DNA from: Albidovulum sp. bin36
GTDB lineage: Bacteria; Pseudomonadota; Alphaproteobacteria; Rhodobacterales; Rhodobacteraceae
Assembly (NCBI GenBank): GCA_002238565.1
Contig: MPMP01000061.1
Coordinates: forward strand, 1 to 32,546
Direction of reading: 5' to 3'
Length of the DNA: 32,546 nt
Numbering within the stretch: position 1 is the first letter of the stretch; each line of letters starts with the position of its first letter. The notes below the pieces were generated by a model. It saw nothing but the letters and a program-made list of their open reading frames with translations, was not told the DNA's origin and made no database searches. The position numbers were made by a program, and so were the translations under genes. Shown piece after piece: positions 25,147 through 32,546 of the stretch.

Positions 25147-27441
25147 CTAATCGCCAACGCTTAGGTACGATGCCAGAACGTTCTTGAAATTGTTGCCGTC
25201 GAACTGAACCGAACATTTGTCGCCGTTGACTCCCAGAACCTTGCCGCGTCCGAATCTGGAGTGAACCACGAGGTCGCCGGCTTTGTAGGGGCCTCGTCGA
25301 CTTTCAGCGGATTTGGGCAAGCGAATTCCGGAATTTTGTTTCCGGCCCAATTTCTCCACCATTCGCAAATACCCGGGCGCCCGGAAGGTTTCGCCGCCGA
25401 TGGAGTCTTCGCTCGCCGAATTTCCAAAATCGAATATCGGCGCGTGGAGCGCCGACGGCGAACGCATGTCCACGTGCGCACGCGGCAGCTCTCTTAAAAA
25501 CCTCGATTCACTCCTGTACTCCAACCGTCCGTATATCTCCCTATGGGATGCAAAGGAAATCGAACAAATTTCCTTCGCTCGCGTTATGCCGACGTATGCG
25601 AGCCTTCGTTCTTCCTCCAACGCTAAATCCGCGAATCTTTCACTCGCTTCCAGCGACCGTTTCGAAGGAAAGATTTCTTCCTCCCAGCCCGGCAGGAATA
25701 TAACGGGAAATTCCAATCCTTTCGCGGCGTGAATCGTCATGATGGACACCTTGGTCTTGTCCTCTTCGATTTCGTTGTCGGACATGAGCGAAATGTGCTC
25801 GACAAAACTCGTTAGATTGTCAAAGTCGGCGATAACCGTCACGAGTTCCTTAAGGTTTTCGAGGCGGCTTTCCGCTTCGAGAGTGTTTTCCTCCTGCAGC
25901 GCGGCGGTCATTCCGGACTCGTCGAGAATTTGCATGGCGGCGTCTGTGGCGGAAACGCCCGAATCTCTGACGACGGCCGACCAAACGGATAAACGCATCA
26001 ATAGAATTCGCAGGTTTTGGGCGGCTGGATTTCTTAGCTTGCCTTCGCGCAAGATACTTTCAACCGCTTCGGGTAGCGAAATTCCGTTTTCAAACGCGGT
26101 TTTTTTAATGATTTGCATGGCCTTGGGCCCCACGCCGCGCTTCGGAACGTTGGCGATGCGCTCGAACGCCATGCTATCGGATTTCGAGAGAGCTAGCCGG
26201 AAGTACGCCACCGCGTCCTTAATTTCCTTTCTTTGGTAGAAGCGCAGCCCCGCGACGATATTGTAGGGCAAGCCGATCAAGAGAAATCTATCCTCGATCA
26301 CGCGCGTCAGGAATGAAGCTCTCACGAGAATTGCAATTTCGCTTGGTTGGAATTTTCGCCCATCCACTCCGATTCGCAGCATCGACTCGATTTCGTCGCC
26401 GATCCAGACAGCTTCATCTTTTCCGCTAAAATGCCCGTAAATTCGCACCGGCTGTCCCTGCGGAACATTCGTCCAAAGCGATTTGCCGAGTCGGTTCGCG
26501 TTCCGGGCTATCAAGCCATTTGCCGCGCCAAGAATGTTTCCGGTCGATCTGTAGTTTTGCTCGAGCTTGAAGACCTTGGCGTTGGGGAAGTGCTCCTGGA
26601 AGCGAAGAATGTTCTGAATGTCTGCGCCTCGCCAGCCGTAAATCGACTGATCGTCATCTCCAACGCAGCAAATGTTGGCGTGCGCCTGGGTCAGCAGCCT
26701 AAGCCAAAGATACTGGACGGTGTTGGTATCCTGGTATTCGTCGACATTGATGTATTTGAATCGATTCTGGTACTCTTCCAGAATGTCCGGATTGTTTTTC
26801 AGCACTTCGACGACCTTGAGAATGAGATCTCCGAAATCAACGGCATTCAGGGTTTCAAGCCGACCCTGGTAATCTCGGTACAATTTAGTTCCCAATCCCT
26901 TGAATTCGTGATTCTCGCGAATCGGCACGCTTTCGAAGCTCCAGCCCCGGTTTTTCCAGCCGTCGATAATCGCCGCGATCACCCGCGGAGGATATTTGCT
27001 GTTGTCAAGACCCTCGGCATCGATCAATTGCTTCAGCAGCCTCTGCTGATCCTGCTTGTCAAGAATGGTGAATTCGGGAGTAAGTCCGGCTAGCTCTGCA
27101 TGCCGCCGCAAGATTCTCGCGCATATCGAGTGAAACGTGCCCATCCAGCGGAGCTGCTCGGACGAGTCTCCAAGGAAGGCTCCAACTCGCCCCCTCATCT
27201 CGCGCGCAGCCTTGTTGGTAAACGTTACCGCAAGAATTTCCCACGGGAATGCTTTTTGCCGATAGAGGAGGTGAACGATCCTGGAGGTGAGAGTCCTCGT
27301 CTTCCCGGTTCCGGCGCCCGCAAGCATGAGGACCGGCCCGTCGAGGCACTCGACGGCTTCTCGCTGCGGCCCGTTCAAGCCTGCAAGATGCGGAAGAGTA
27401 TCGGTTTCGAAGGATTCGCTAGGAGAAATTGAAACTGTCAT
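25147..27441 (-). CDS. uvrD: UvrD/PcrA-type superfamily 1 DNA helicase
   Basis: This is a 3'-5' ATP-dependent helicase of the UvrD/Rep/PcrA family, which acts in nucleotide excision repair, mismatch repair and the removal of proteins from DNA. The 764-residue protein shows the Q motif LNGPQREAV (22-30), the Walker A loop AGAGTGKT (41-48), the Walker B region NVDEYQDTN, motif III GDDDQSIYGWRGAD, motif IV LEQNYRST, motif V TIHAAKGLEFPVIF and motif VI EERRLAYVGITRA. The C-terminus carries a Tudor-like segment (YKAGDLVVHSRFGRGKV) that binds RNA polymerase in PcrA and UvrD. Rep is less likely because it lacks this tail. The ATG at 27441 has GAGGA just upstream. It is divergent from pyc. Confidence 0.94.
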   Translation of the reverse strand: MTVSISPSESFETDTLPHLAGLNGPQREAVECLDGPVLMLAGAGTGKTRTLTSRIVHLLYRQKAFPWEILAVTFTNKAAREMRGRVGAFLGDSSEQLRWMGTFHSICARILRRHAELAGLTPEFTILDKQDQQRLLKQLIDAEGLDNSKYPPRVIAAIIDGWKNRGWSFESVPIRENHEFKGLGTKLYRDYQGRLETLNAVDFGDLILKVVEVLKNNPDILEEYQNRFKYINVDEYQDTNTVQYLWLRLLTQAHANICCVGDDDQSIYGWRGADIQNILRFQEHFPNAKVFKLEQNYRSTGNILGAANGLIARNANRLGKSLWTNVPQGQPVRIYGHFSGKDEAVWIGDEIESMLRIGVDGRKFQPSEIAILVRASFLTRVIEDRFLLIGLPYNIVAGLRFYQRKEIKDAVAYFRLALSKSDSMAFERIANVPKRGVGPKAMQIIKKTAFENGISLPEAVESILREGKLRNPAAQNLRILLMRLSVWSAVVRDSGVSATDAAMQILDESGMTAALQEENTLEAESRLENLKELVTVIADFDNLTSFVEHISLMSDNEIEEDKTKVSIMTIHAAKGLEFPVIFLPGWEEEIFPSKRSLEASERFADLALEEERRLAYVGITRAKEICSISFASHREIYGRLEYRSESRFLRELPRAHVDMRSPSALHAPIFDFGNSASEDSIGGETFRAPGYLRMVEKLGRKQNSGIRLPKSAESRRGPYKAGDLVVHSRFGRGKVLGVNGDKCSVQFDGNNFKNVLASYLSVGD

Positions 27442-27652
27442 CGTTCCTCAATTAACCGGGTAGCGATGGAATAGAAAGGCAGGTTCACCGTTTGTAGCGA
27501 TAAATTTCCGTTGCGCGGTCGCTTCGCGACGTAATTGTCCGCAGCGCCATTGTCAAAATGCGGCGAATTTCATTGCGCTTCCGCAAAAGAAATTGCATGT
27601 CCTGATCCTATGGATCCTACACGAAGCCACCTCTTGCGGCCATTCTGTCAGC

Positions 27653-30600
27653 ATGAATAAATTTAAAAAGATACTAGTCGCGAACCGCGGAGAAATCGCG
27701 ATTCGCGTTATGCGCGCGGCAAACGAGCTCGGCAAGCAAACAGTTGCGATTTTCGCCGAAGAGGACAAATTGTCGCTGCACCGGTTCAAATCCGACGAGG
27801 CCTATCGCGTCGGCGAGGGACGGGGACCTGTCGAGGCCTATCTTTCCATCGACGAGATCATTCGAGTCGCGCAATTGTCCGGCGCGGACGCCGTCCATCC
27901 CGGCTACGGATTTCTTTCCGAAAATCCCGATCTAGTGGATGCTTGCGAAGCCGCGGGCATCGTCTTTATCGGACCGACCTCGGCGACAATGCGCCAGCTC
28001 GGAGATAAATCCGCGGCTAAGGCCGTAGCCGAGAAGGCCGGAGTCGCCGTCGTTCCCGCAACCGGCGTTTTGCCCGACGATCCCGACGAGGCTCTCCGAA
28101 TCGCGGAGGAAATCGGCTTTCCCCTCATGCTCAAGGCGTCCTGGGGCGGCGGAGGGCGCGGAATGCGGGCGATATACTCCGCTAGCGAATTTCCGGAAAT
28201 GTTAAGGGAAGGACGGCGCGAAGCGGCGGCGGCAGTCGGGAAGAGCGCTGGATTCCTGGAGAAATTGATTTCCCGGGCAAGGCATGTGGAAGTCCAGATT
28301 CTGGGAGATTCCCATGGCGGCGCCTACCATCTTTTCGAACGCGACTGCACGGTCCAGCGGCGCAATCAAAAGATTATTGAACGCGCTCCCGCTCCGTATC
28401 TTTCAAGCGCCCAGAGAGAGGCGCTTTGCGAGATGGGGCTAAGAATCGCGAGGCAGGTCGATTACCGGAATGCGGGAACCATCGAATTCCTGATGGACAT
28501 GGATTCCGAGAAATTCTTCTTCATTGAAGTTAATCCGCGCATTCAGGTCGAGCATACCGTTACCGAAGAGATCACGGGCATCGACATCGTCAAGGCGCAA
28601 ATTCTTATTGCCGAAGGGGCAACCCTGAAGGAAGCGACGGGAGCTCCCGATCAAGCCGGGATCACGACTCGCGGCCATGCGATACAGTGCCGGATTACAA
28701 CCGAAGATCCCCAGAATAATTTCGTGCCCGACTACGGCCGCCTGCTCGCTTACCGAGCGGCGACGGGCATGGGCATCCGGCTCGACGGCGGAACCGCTTA
28801 TTCCGGCGGAATCATCACCCGCCACTACGATTCGCTACTGGTTAAGCTGACTGCGCTAGCGCGGGACCCTGATGAAGCCATCGACCGAATGGATCGCGCG
28901 CTTCGCGAATTTCGAATTCGGGGCGTGTCGACAAACATCGCGTTCCTTGAAAACCTGCTCAAGCATCCTGATTTCCGAACGAACCGGTGCACGACCAGAT
29001 TCATCGACAACAATCCGGACCTTTGCGATTTTCCGGCGAGGAAGGACCGGGCGACCAAGCTTCTGACCTTTATCGCGGATATCACCGTCAACGGCCACCC
29101 GGACACGTCGAAGCATGGCAAGATTCCCGCCGCCGCGAAAAGCCCGAGGCCGGTCGACGCGCCGACCGAGCGTCCTCCGGGGACCAAGAACCTGCTTGAG
29201 GACAAAGGCGCCCAGGCCGTCGCCGACTGGCTGCTGCGCCAAAAGAAACTCGCCGTCACCGACACGACGATGCGCGACGGCCCGCAATCGCTGCTAGCGA
29301 CTCGAATGCGCTCTATCGACATGATTGGTGTCGCGGACGCCTATTCCGCGAAGCTTCCCGATCTTTTTTCGGTGGAGTGCTGGGGCGGCGCAACATTCGA
29401 CGTCGCCTATCGATTTCTGCAGGAGTGCCCCTGGCAGCGGCTTCGCGACTTGCGCAGACGCATGCCGAATCTGATGACTCAAATGCTTCTAAGGTCGGCC
29501 AACGGAGTGGGATATACGAATTATCCCGACAACGTCGTGCAGTTCTTCATTCGTCGAGCCGCGATCTCCGGCGTGGACGTATTTCGCTTGTTCGACAGCT
29601 TGAATTGGGTCGACAATATGCGGGTGGCTATCGACGCGGTTCTGGAAACCGGCAAGATATGCGAAGCCGCGATATGCTATACCGGCGACATATTCGACCC
29701 TGACAGATCGAAATACAGCCTCGACTACTATGTCGCCTTGGGCAAGCAGCTGCGCGACGCCGGCGCTCATATTCTAGGTCTAAAGGACATGGCGGGCCTA
29801 ATGAAGCCCAGAGCCGCAGCCGAGCTGGTACCGGCGCTCAAAGACGAAGTAGGCCTTCCCGTTCATTTCCATACGCACGATACGAGCGGAATAGGCGCGG
29901 CTTCGGTACTTGCCGCGGCGGAGGCCGGAGTCGATGCCGTCGACGCGGCGATGGACGCATTCTCCGGCGGAGCTTCCCAGCCATGCCTGGGTTCGATCGT
30001 AGAAGCTCTCCGCGGAACGGAGCGCGCAACCGGCCTCGACATGGACGCGGTGCGCGAAATCTCAACCTACTGGGAACATGTTCGAACTCAGTACGCCGCT
30101 TTCGACAGCAGCCTGACGACGCCAACCTCGGAAGTCTATCTGCATGAAATGCCCGGCGGGCAGATTACGAATCTCAAGGCACAAGCCAGTTCGATGGGCT
30201 TGGACGACAGGTGGCCGGACGTGGCGCGGGCCTACTCGGAAGCCAATATGATGTTCGGCGACATTATCAAGGTTACTCCGTCGTCCAAAGTCGTCGGCGA
30301 CATGGCCCTGATGATGGTCAGCCAAGGCCTTACGCGCGAACAAGTCGAGGATCCGGCGATTGAAGTCGCGTTTCCGGAGTCGGTAGCGGACATGCTGCGC
30401 GGAAACCTAGGAATGCCGCCGGGCGGATTTCCGGATGCGATTACGAAGAAAGTCTTAAAGGGCGAAACGCCGCTGCGCGAGCGCCCGGGAGCTCGCCTCC
30501 CCCCGATCAATCTCGAGGAGGCTCGAAGGAAGGCCGAAGAAGAAACCGGCGGCCAGAGTATCGACGATGAAGATTTGAACGGGTACCTGATGTACCCGAA

Positions 30601-31105
30601 GGTTTTTGTTGACTATCTGACCAGGCACCTCGAATACGGGCCGGTTCGCGTGCTTCCGACCAGGACATTCTTCTACGGAATGGAACCCGGCGAAGAAATA
30701 AGCGCCGAAATCGACCCGGGCAAGATAGTGGAAATCCTCTTGCAAGCGGTGGGGGAAACCAATCAGGACGGCGACGTAAAGGTCTTTTTCGAGCTAAACG
30801 GGCAGCCTAGGGTCGTTCGGGTTCCCGACCGGAAAATCAAGTCGTCCGCGCAATTCAGGCCCAAGGCCGACCCACTCAATCCGGGGCATGTCGGTTCGCC
30901 CATGCCGGGACAGGTGGCTTCGGTTGCCGTTTCGCCCGGACAGAAGGTTCGAAAGGGAGACCTGCTGCTCACCATAGAAGCCATGAAAATGGAAACCGGC
31001 GTTTATGCCGAGCAGCCCGGACTCGTAAAAGCTGTCTTTGTCAAACCGGGAAGCGGCATCGACTCCAAGGAATTGCTAATCGAACTTGAACTTGACGACC
31101 TGTAG
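27653..31105 (+). CDS. pyc: Pyruvate carboxylase
   Basis: This biotin enzyme makes oxaloacetate from pyruvate, bicarbonate and ATP, refilling the TCA cycle and feeding gluconeogenesis. The single chain of 1150 residues has the usual order: an N-terminal biotin carboxylase (VANRGEIAIRV, HPGYGFLSEN, the ATP loop GGGGRGM, FIEVNPRIQVEHTVTE), then the carboxyltransferase domain with Asp542 and Gln545, carboxylated Lys711 in LGLKDMAGL, and metal-binding HFHTHD. At the C-terminus is a biotin carrier domain with Lys1112 in EAMKME. The active-site motif reads RDGPQSLLATR, whereas RDAHQSLLATR is usual, so a His is replaced by Pro (residue 544). The ATG at 27653 is preferred over the earlier TTG at 27593 because NKFKKILVANRGE begins the standard domain; no strong ribosome binding site is visible. 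Confidence 0.97.
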   Translation: MNKFKKILVANRGEIAIRVMRAANELGKQTVAIFAEEDKLSLHRFKSDEAYRVGEGRGPVEAYLSIDEIIRVAQLSGADAVHPGYGFLSENPDLVDACEAAGIVFIGPTSATMRQLGDKSAAKAVAEKAGVAVVPATGVLPDDPDEALRIAEEIGFPLMLKASWGGGGRGMRAIYSASEFPEMLREGRREAAAAVGKSAGFLEKLISRARHVEVQILGDSHGGAYHLFERDCTVQRRNQKIIERAPAPYLSSAQREALCEMGLRIARQVDYRNAGTIEFLMDMDSEKFFFIEVNPRIQVEHTVTEEITGIDIVKAQILIAEGATLKEATGAPDQAGITTRGHAIQCRITTEDPQNNFVPDYGRLLAYRAATGMGIRLDGGTAYSGGIITRHYDSLLVKLTALARDPDEAIDRMDRALREFRIRGVSTNIAFLENLLKHPDFRTNRCTTRFIDNNPDLCDFPARKDRATKLLTFIADITVNGHPDTSKHGKIPAAAKSPRPVDAPTERPPGTKNLLEDKGAQAVADWLLRQKKLAVTDTTMRDGPQSLLATRMRSIDMIGVADAYSAKLPDLFSVECWGGATFDVAYRFLQECPWQRLRDLRRRMPNLMTQMLLRSANGVGYTNYPDNVVQFFIRRAAISGVDVFRLFDSLNWVDNMRVAIDAVLETGKICEAAICYTGDIFDPDRSKYSLDYYVALGKQLRDAGAHILGLKDMAGLMKPRAAAELVPALKDEVGLPVHFHTHDTSGIGAASVLAAAEAGVDAVDAAMDAFSGGASQPCLGSIVEALRGTERATGLDMDAVREISTYWEHVRTQYAAFDSSLTTPTSEVYLHEMPGGQITNLKAQASSMGLDDRWPDVARAYSEANMMFGDIIKVTPSSKVVGDMALMMVSQGLTREQVEDPAIEVAFPESVADMLRGNLGMPPGGFPDAITKKVLKGETPLRERPGARLPPINLEEARRKAEEETGGQSIDDEDLNGYLMYPKVFVDYLTRHLEYGPVRVLPTRTFFYGMEPGEEISAEIDPGKIVEILLQAVGETNQDGDVKVFFELNGQPRVVRVPDRKIKSSAQFRPKADPLNPGHVGSPMPGQVASVAVSPGQKVRKGDLLLTIEAMKMETGVYAEQPGLVKAVFVKPGSGIDSKELLIELELDDL

Positions 31106-31110
31106 CCTGC

Positions 31111-31144
31111 AATCGCTGCGGCCGAGTGCCGCCGCAGGGCGATT
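31111..31144 (+). terminator. Putative stem-loop terminator of pyc
   Basis: Six bases after the pyc stop codon, AATCGCTGCGGC (31111-31122) pairs with GCCGCA and GCGATT (31131-31136 and 31139-31144), with two unpaired G residues and a loop of eight bases. It is a stable GC-rich hairpin in the right place. The following CAATTT is only a weak U tract, so termination efficiency is uncertain. Confidence 0.5.
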
Positions 31145-31283
31145 CAATTTGTCAGCCTGCTAAATGCCGCAGCCAATGAACGCGCTTCCGATGCACGGCA
31201 GACCGTCGCTTTAGACCTTGCTACCCGGGGCGACATTCCGGCAGCGCCAGTTCTTGATCGCTGTCAGACGGAAGCCGCCTACC

Positions 31284-32546
31284 CAGGGCTGCTAAAATGT
31301 CCGCATAGCGAGCCGCACTCATCCCGAAGCCAAATTTAGGTCTGGCTTTTCAGAAGTCGCCGTGCCATTGATCCCACATGGAGATTCTGAGCGCTTTTGA
31401 CGGCGAGCCCGTGCTGAGCGAGATCGCGGTTCGCCCGGTGAGCGGAGCCGGGGAGCAGCGCCGCTGGGACGCGCTGGCCGGGGAGCATCACTATCTTCCG
31501 TTCCACAGCCTTTTCGGCAAGTCGCTTCGGCACGTGGCGGTTTGGGGCGAGGTGTGGCTTGCCCTTCTGGGCTGGGCGGCGGGATGCCTAGATCGGCCTG
31601 GTCGCCCGAGCAGCAATTCTCGCGCCTGCATCTGATTGCCGACAACAGTCGGTTCGCGATGCTGACGGAGCGCGGCAAGGTCCCCAACCTGGCTTCCCGG
31701 GTACTTGCCCTCAGCCTGCGCCGCCCGTCGAGCGACATGCGCGAGCTGCACGGCATTCCGGTTCTTCTGGCCGAGACGTTCGTCGACCCGACGCGCTTCG
31801 GAGGGATTTGCTACCGCGCTTCGAACTGGCGGCGCCCGAATGGCGGACCGGCGCGAAGGGCGAGCCGATGCCGGCCGAGGGCTTGCGCAGCCTGCACAAC
31901 TATCTGCAGACCATCCCCGACTTTCGCAAGAAGCGCGGCCAGCGCTGCGACATCGCCTGCTACATGACAATCATAATCGCCGCCCGGCTGAGCGGCTACC
32001 GCGGCATTGCGGCCTTCGGCGAATACGCCGCCCGCCTGGACGAAGAGCAGCTCAGGGTCGTCGGCGGGTTCTGGAGTCCGAGCCGGCAGCGCTTCACGGC
32101 CCCGGCAACCTCGACCTTCCACTACGTTCCGTCCTCCATGCCGCCGGACGCGCTGGAGACGGCTCTGCGCGAGTGGATCGAGCAGTTCAGCGAGGCCGGC
32201 GCGCCGGTCGCCCTCGACGGCAAGGACGTGCGCGGAGCCTCGAAGCAGATCGAGGGCGAACGGCGGATGATGGTGGCCGCCGTCGAGCACGGCAGCGGCC
32301 TGGTCCTCGGGCAGGTGCAGGTCAGCTCGAAAACCAACGAGATCCCGGCCTTGCGCCAGCTGTCGCAGGATCTCGACCTGAAGGGGCGGGTGGTCACCCT
32401 CGATGCCCTGCACGCGCAGCAGGAGACCGCCCGCTGCCTGGTCGAGAACTGCCGGACCGACTACGTCGCTGCCTCGGTGAAGGACAACCAGCCGACCATC
32501 CGCAAGAATCTCGAAGATCTGGATTGGGCCGGCGCGGGCTGGAGCA
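31284..32546 (+). mobile_element. ISAs1-family insertion sequence, decayed, truncated by the window end
   Basis: The element probably begins at 31284 with CAGGGCTGCTAAAATG, whose first ten bases also occur next to the transposase fragments at 2375. Its single gene, on the plus strand, starts about 95 bases inside. The right end lies beyond the window. Orientation is opposite to the ISAs1 fragment at 2086-2374, so the two face each other across about 29 kb. The start coordinate is inferred from the shared end sequence and from the position of the gene. Confidence 0.55.
31378..32546 (+). pseudogene. ISAs1-family transposase with DruA-like (DUF4338) N-terminal domain, frame-disrupted
   Basis: Three reading frames must be joined to follow this gene. 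The first (31378 to about 31590) encodes GEHHYLPFHSLFGKSLRHV and WLALLGWAAG. The second (about 31585 to 31835) gives WSPEQQFSRLHLIADNSRF, then NLASRVLALSLRRPSSDM, LLAETFVDPTRF and CYRASNW; together these form the DUF4338 domain first named in the Druantia protein DruA. The third frame, open from about 31840 to the window end, is the ISAs1 transposase: SLHNYLQTIPDFRKKRG, ALDGKDVRGA with the first catalytic aspartate, and VVTLDALHAQ with the second. Compared with intact relatives, the segment around the first switch lacks a few residues and that between SNW and the transposase lacks perhaps thirty, so deletions accompany the shifts. The catalytic glutamate region lies outside the window. Confidence 0.8.

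Noticed and set aside
27442..27652. LexA box upstream of uvrD
   Set aside because: No GTTC-N7-GTTC pair, the usual alphaproteobacterial form, is present in the uvrD-pyc gap.

Overview
The window is chromosomal DNA from an alphaproteobacterium. Most of it is a complete division and cell wall (dcw) cluster on the minus strand, in the order mraZ-rsmH-ftsL-ftsI-murE-murF-mraY-murD-ftsW-murG-murC-murB-ddl-ftsQ-ftsA-ftsZ-lpxC (about 22.94 kb down to 2.73 kb). The alphaproteobacterial assignment rests on three things: the FtsZ C-terminal peptide (VPAFARRQAN) after a long linker, lpxC directly after ftsZ, and a UvrD/PcrA-type helicase and single-chain pyruvate carboxylase of the kind common in that class. 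MurE carries the DNPR motif for meso-diaminopimelate, so the cell makes DAP-type peptidoglycan. LpxC implies lipid A and an outer membrane. Genus cannot be read from the sequence.

Layout from left to right. 1-1777: a plus-strand glycosyltransferase-39-like membrane protein that looks N-terminally broken. 1778-2732: transposon debris, with a minus-strand ISAs1 transposase C-terminus directly abutting a plus-strand IS4/Tn5-like transposase C-terminus. 2733-22938: the dcw cluster, mostly with 4-nt overlaps or very short gaps, but with longer gaps before ftsZ, lpxC, ftsW and mraY that could hold internal promoters. 22939-23738: about 800 bases without a convincing gene, containing an AT-rich stretch and three inverted repeats in what must be the promoter and leader region of the dcw operon. 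23739-24827: mrp (Fe-S carrier P-loop ATPase). 25147-27441: uvrD/pcrA-type helicase. 27653-31105: pyc (pyruvate carboxylase), divergent from uvrD. 31284 to the end: a decayed ISAs1-family element with a DruA-like (DUF4338) N-terminal domain, broken by frame changes and running off the window.

How the genes work together: MurC, MurD, MurE and MurF with Ddl build UDP-MurNAc-pentapeptide (MurB supplies UDP-MurNAc). MraY and MurG turn it into lipid II. FtsW and FtsI polymerise and crosslink it at the septum, where FtsZ, FtsA, FtsQ and FtsL assemble the divisome. LpxC commits the shared UDP-GlcNAc-derived precursor to lipid A. MraZ and RsmH are the regulator and the 16S rRNA methyltransferase that conventionally head the operon.

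I do not see a new defence, metabolic or mobile system here. The observations most worth checking are the symmetrical elements upstream of mraZ, the nested transposon junction near 2375, and an unusual residue in a conserved active-site motif of pyruvate carboxylase.
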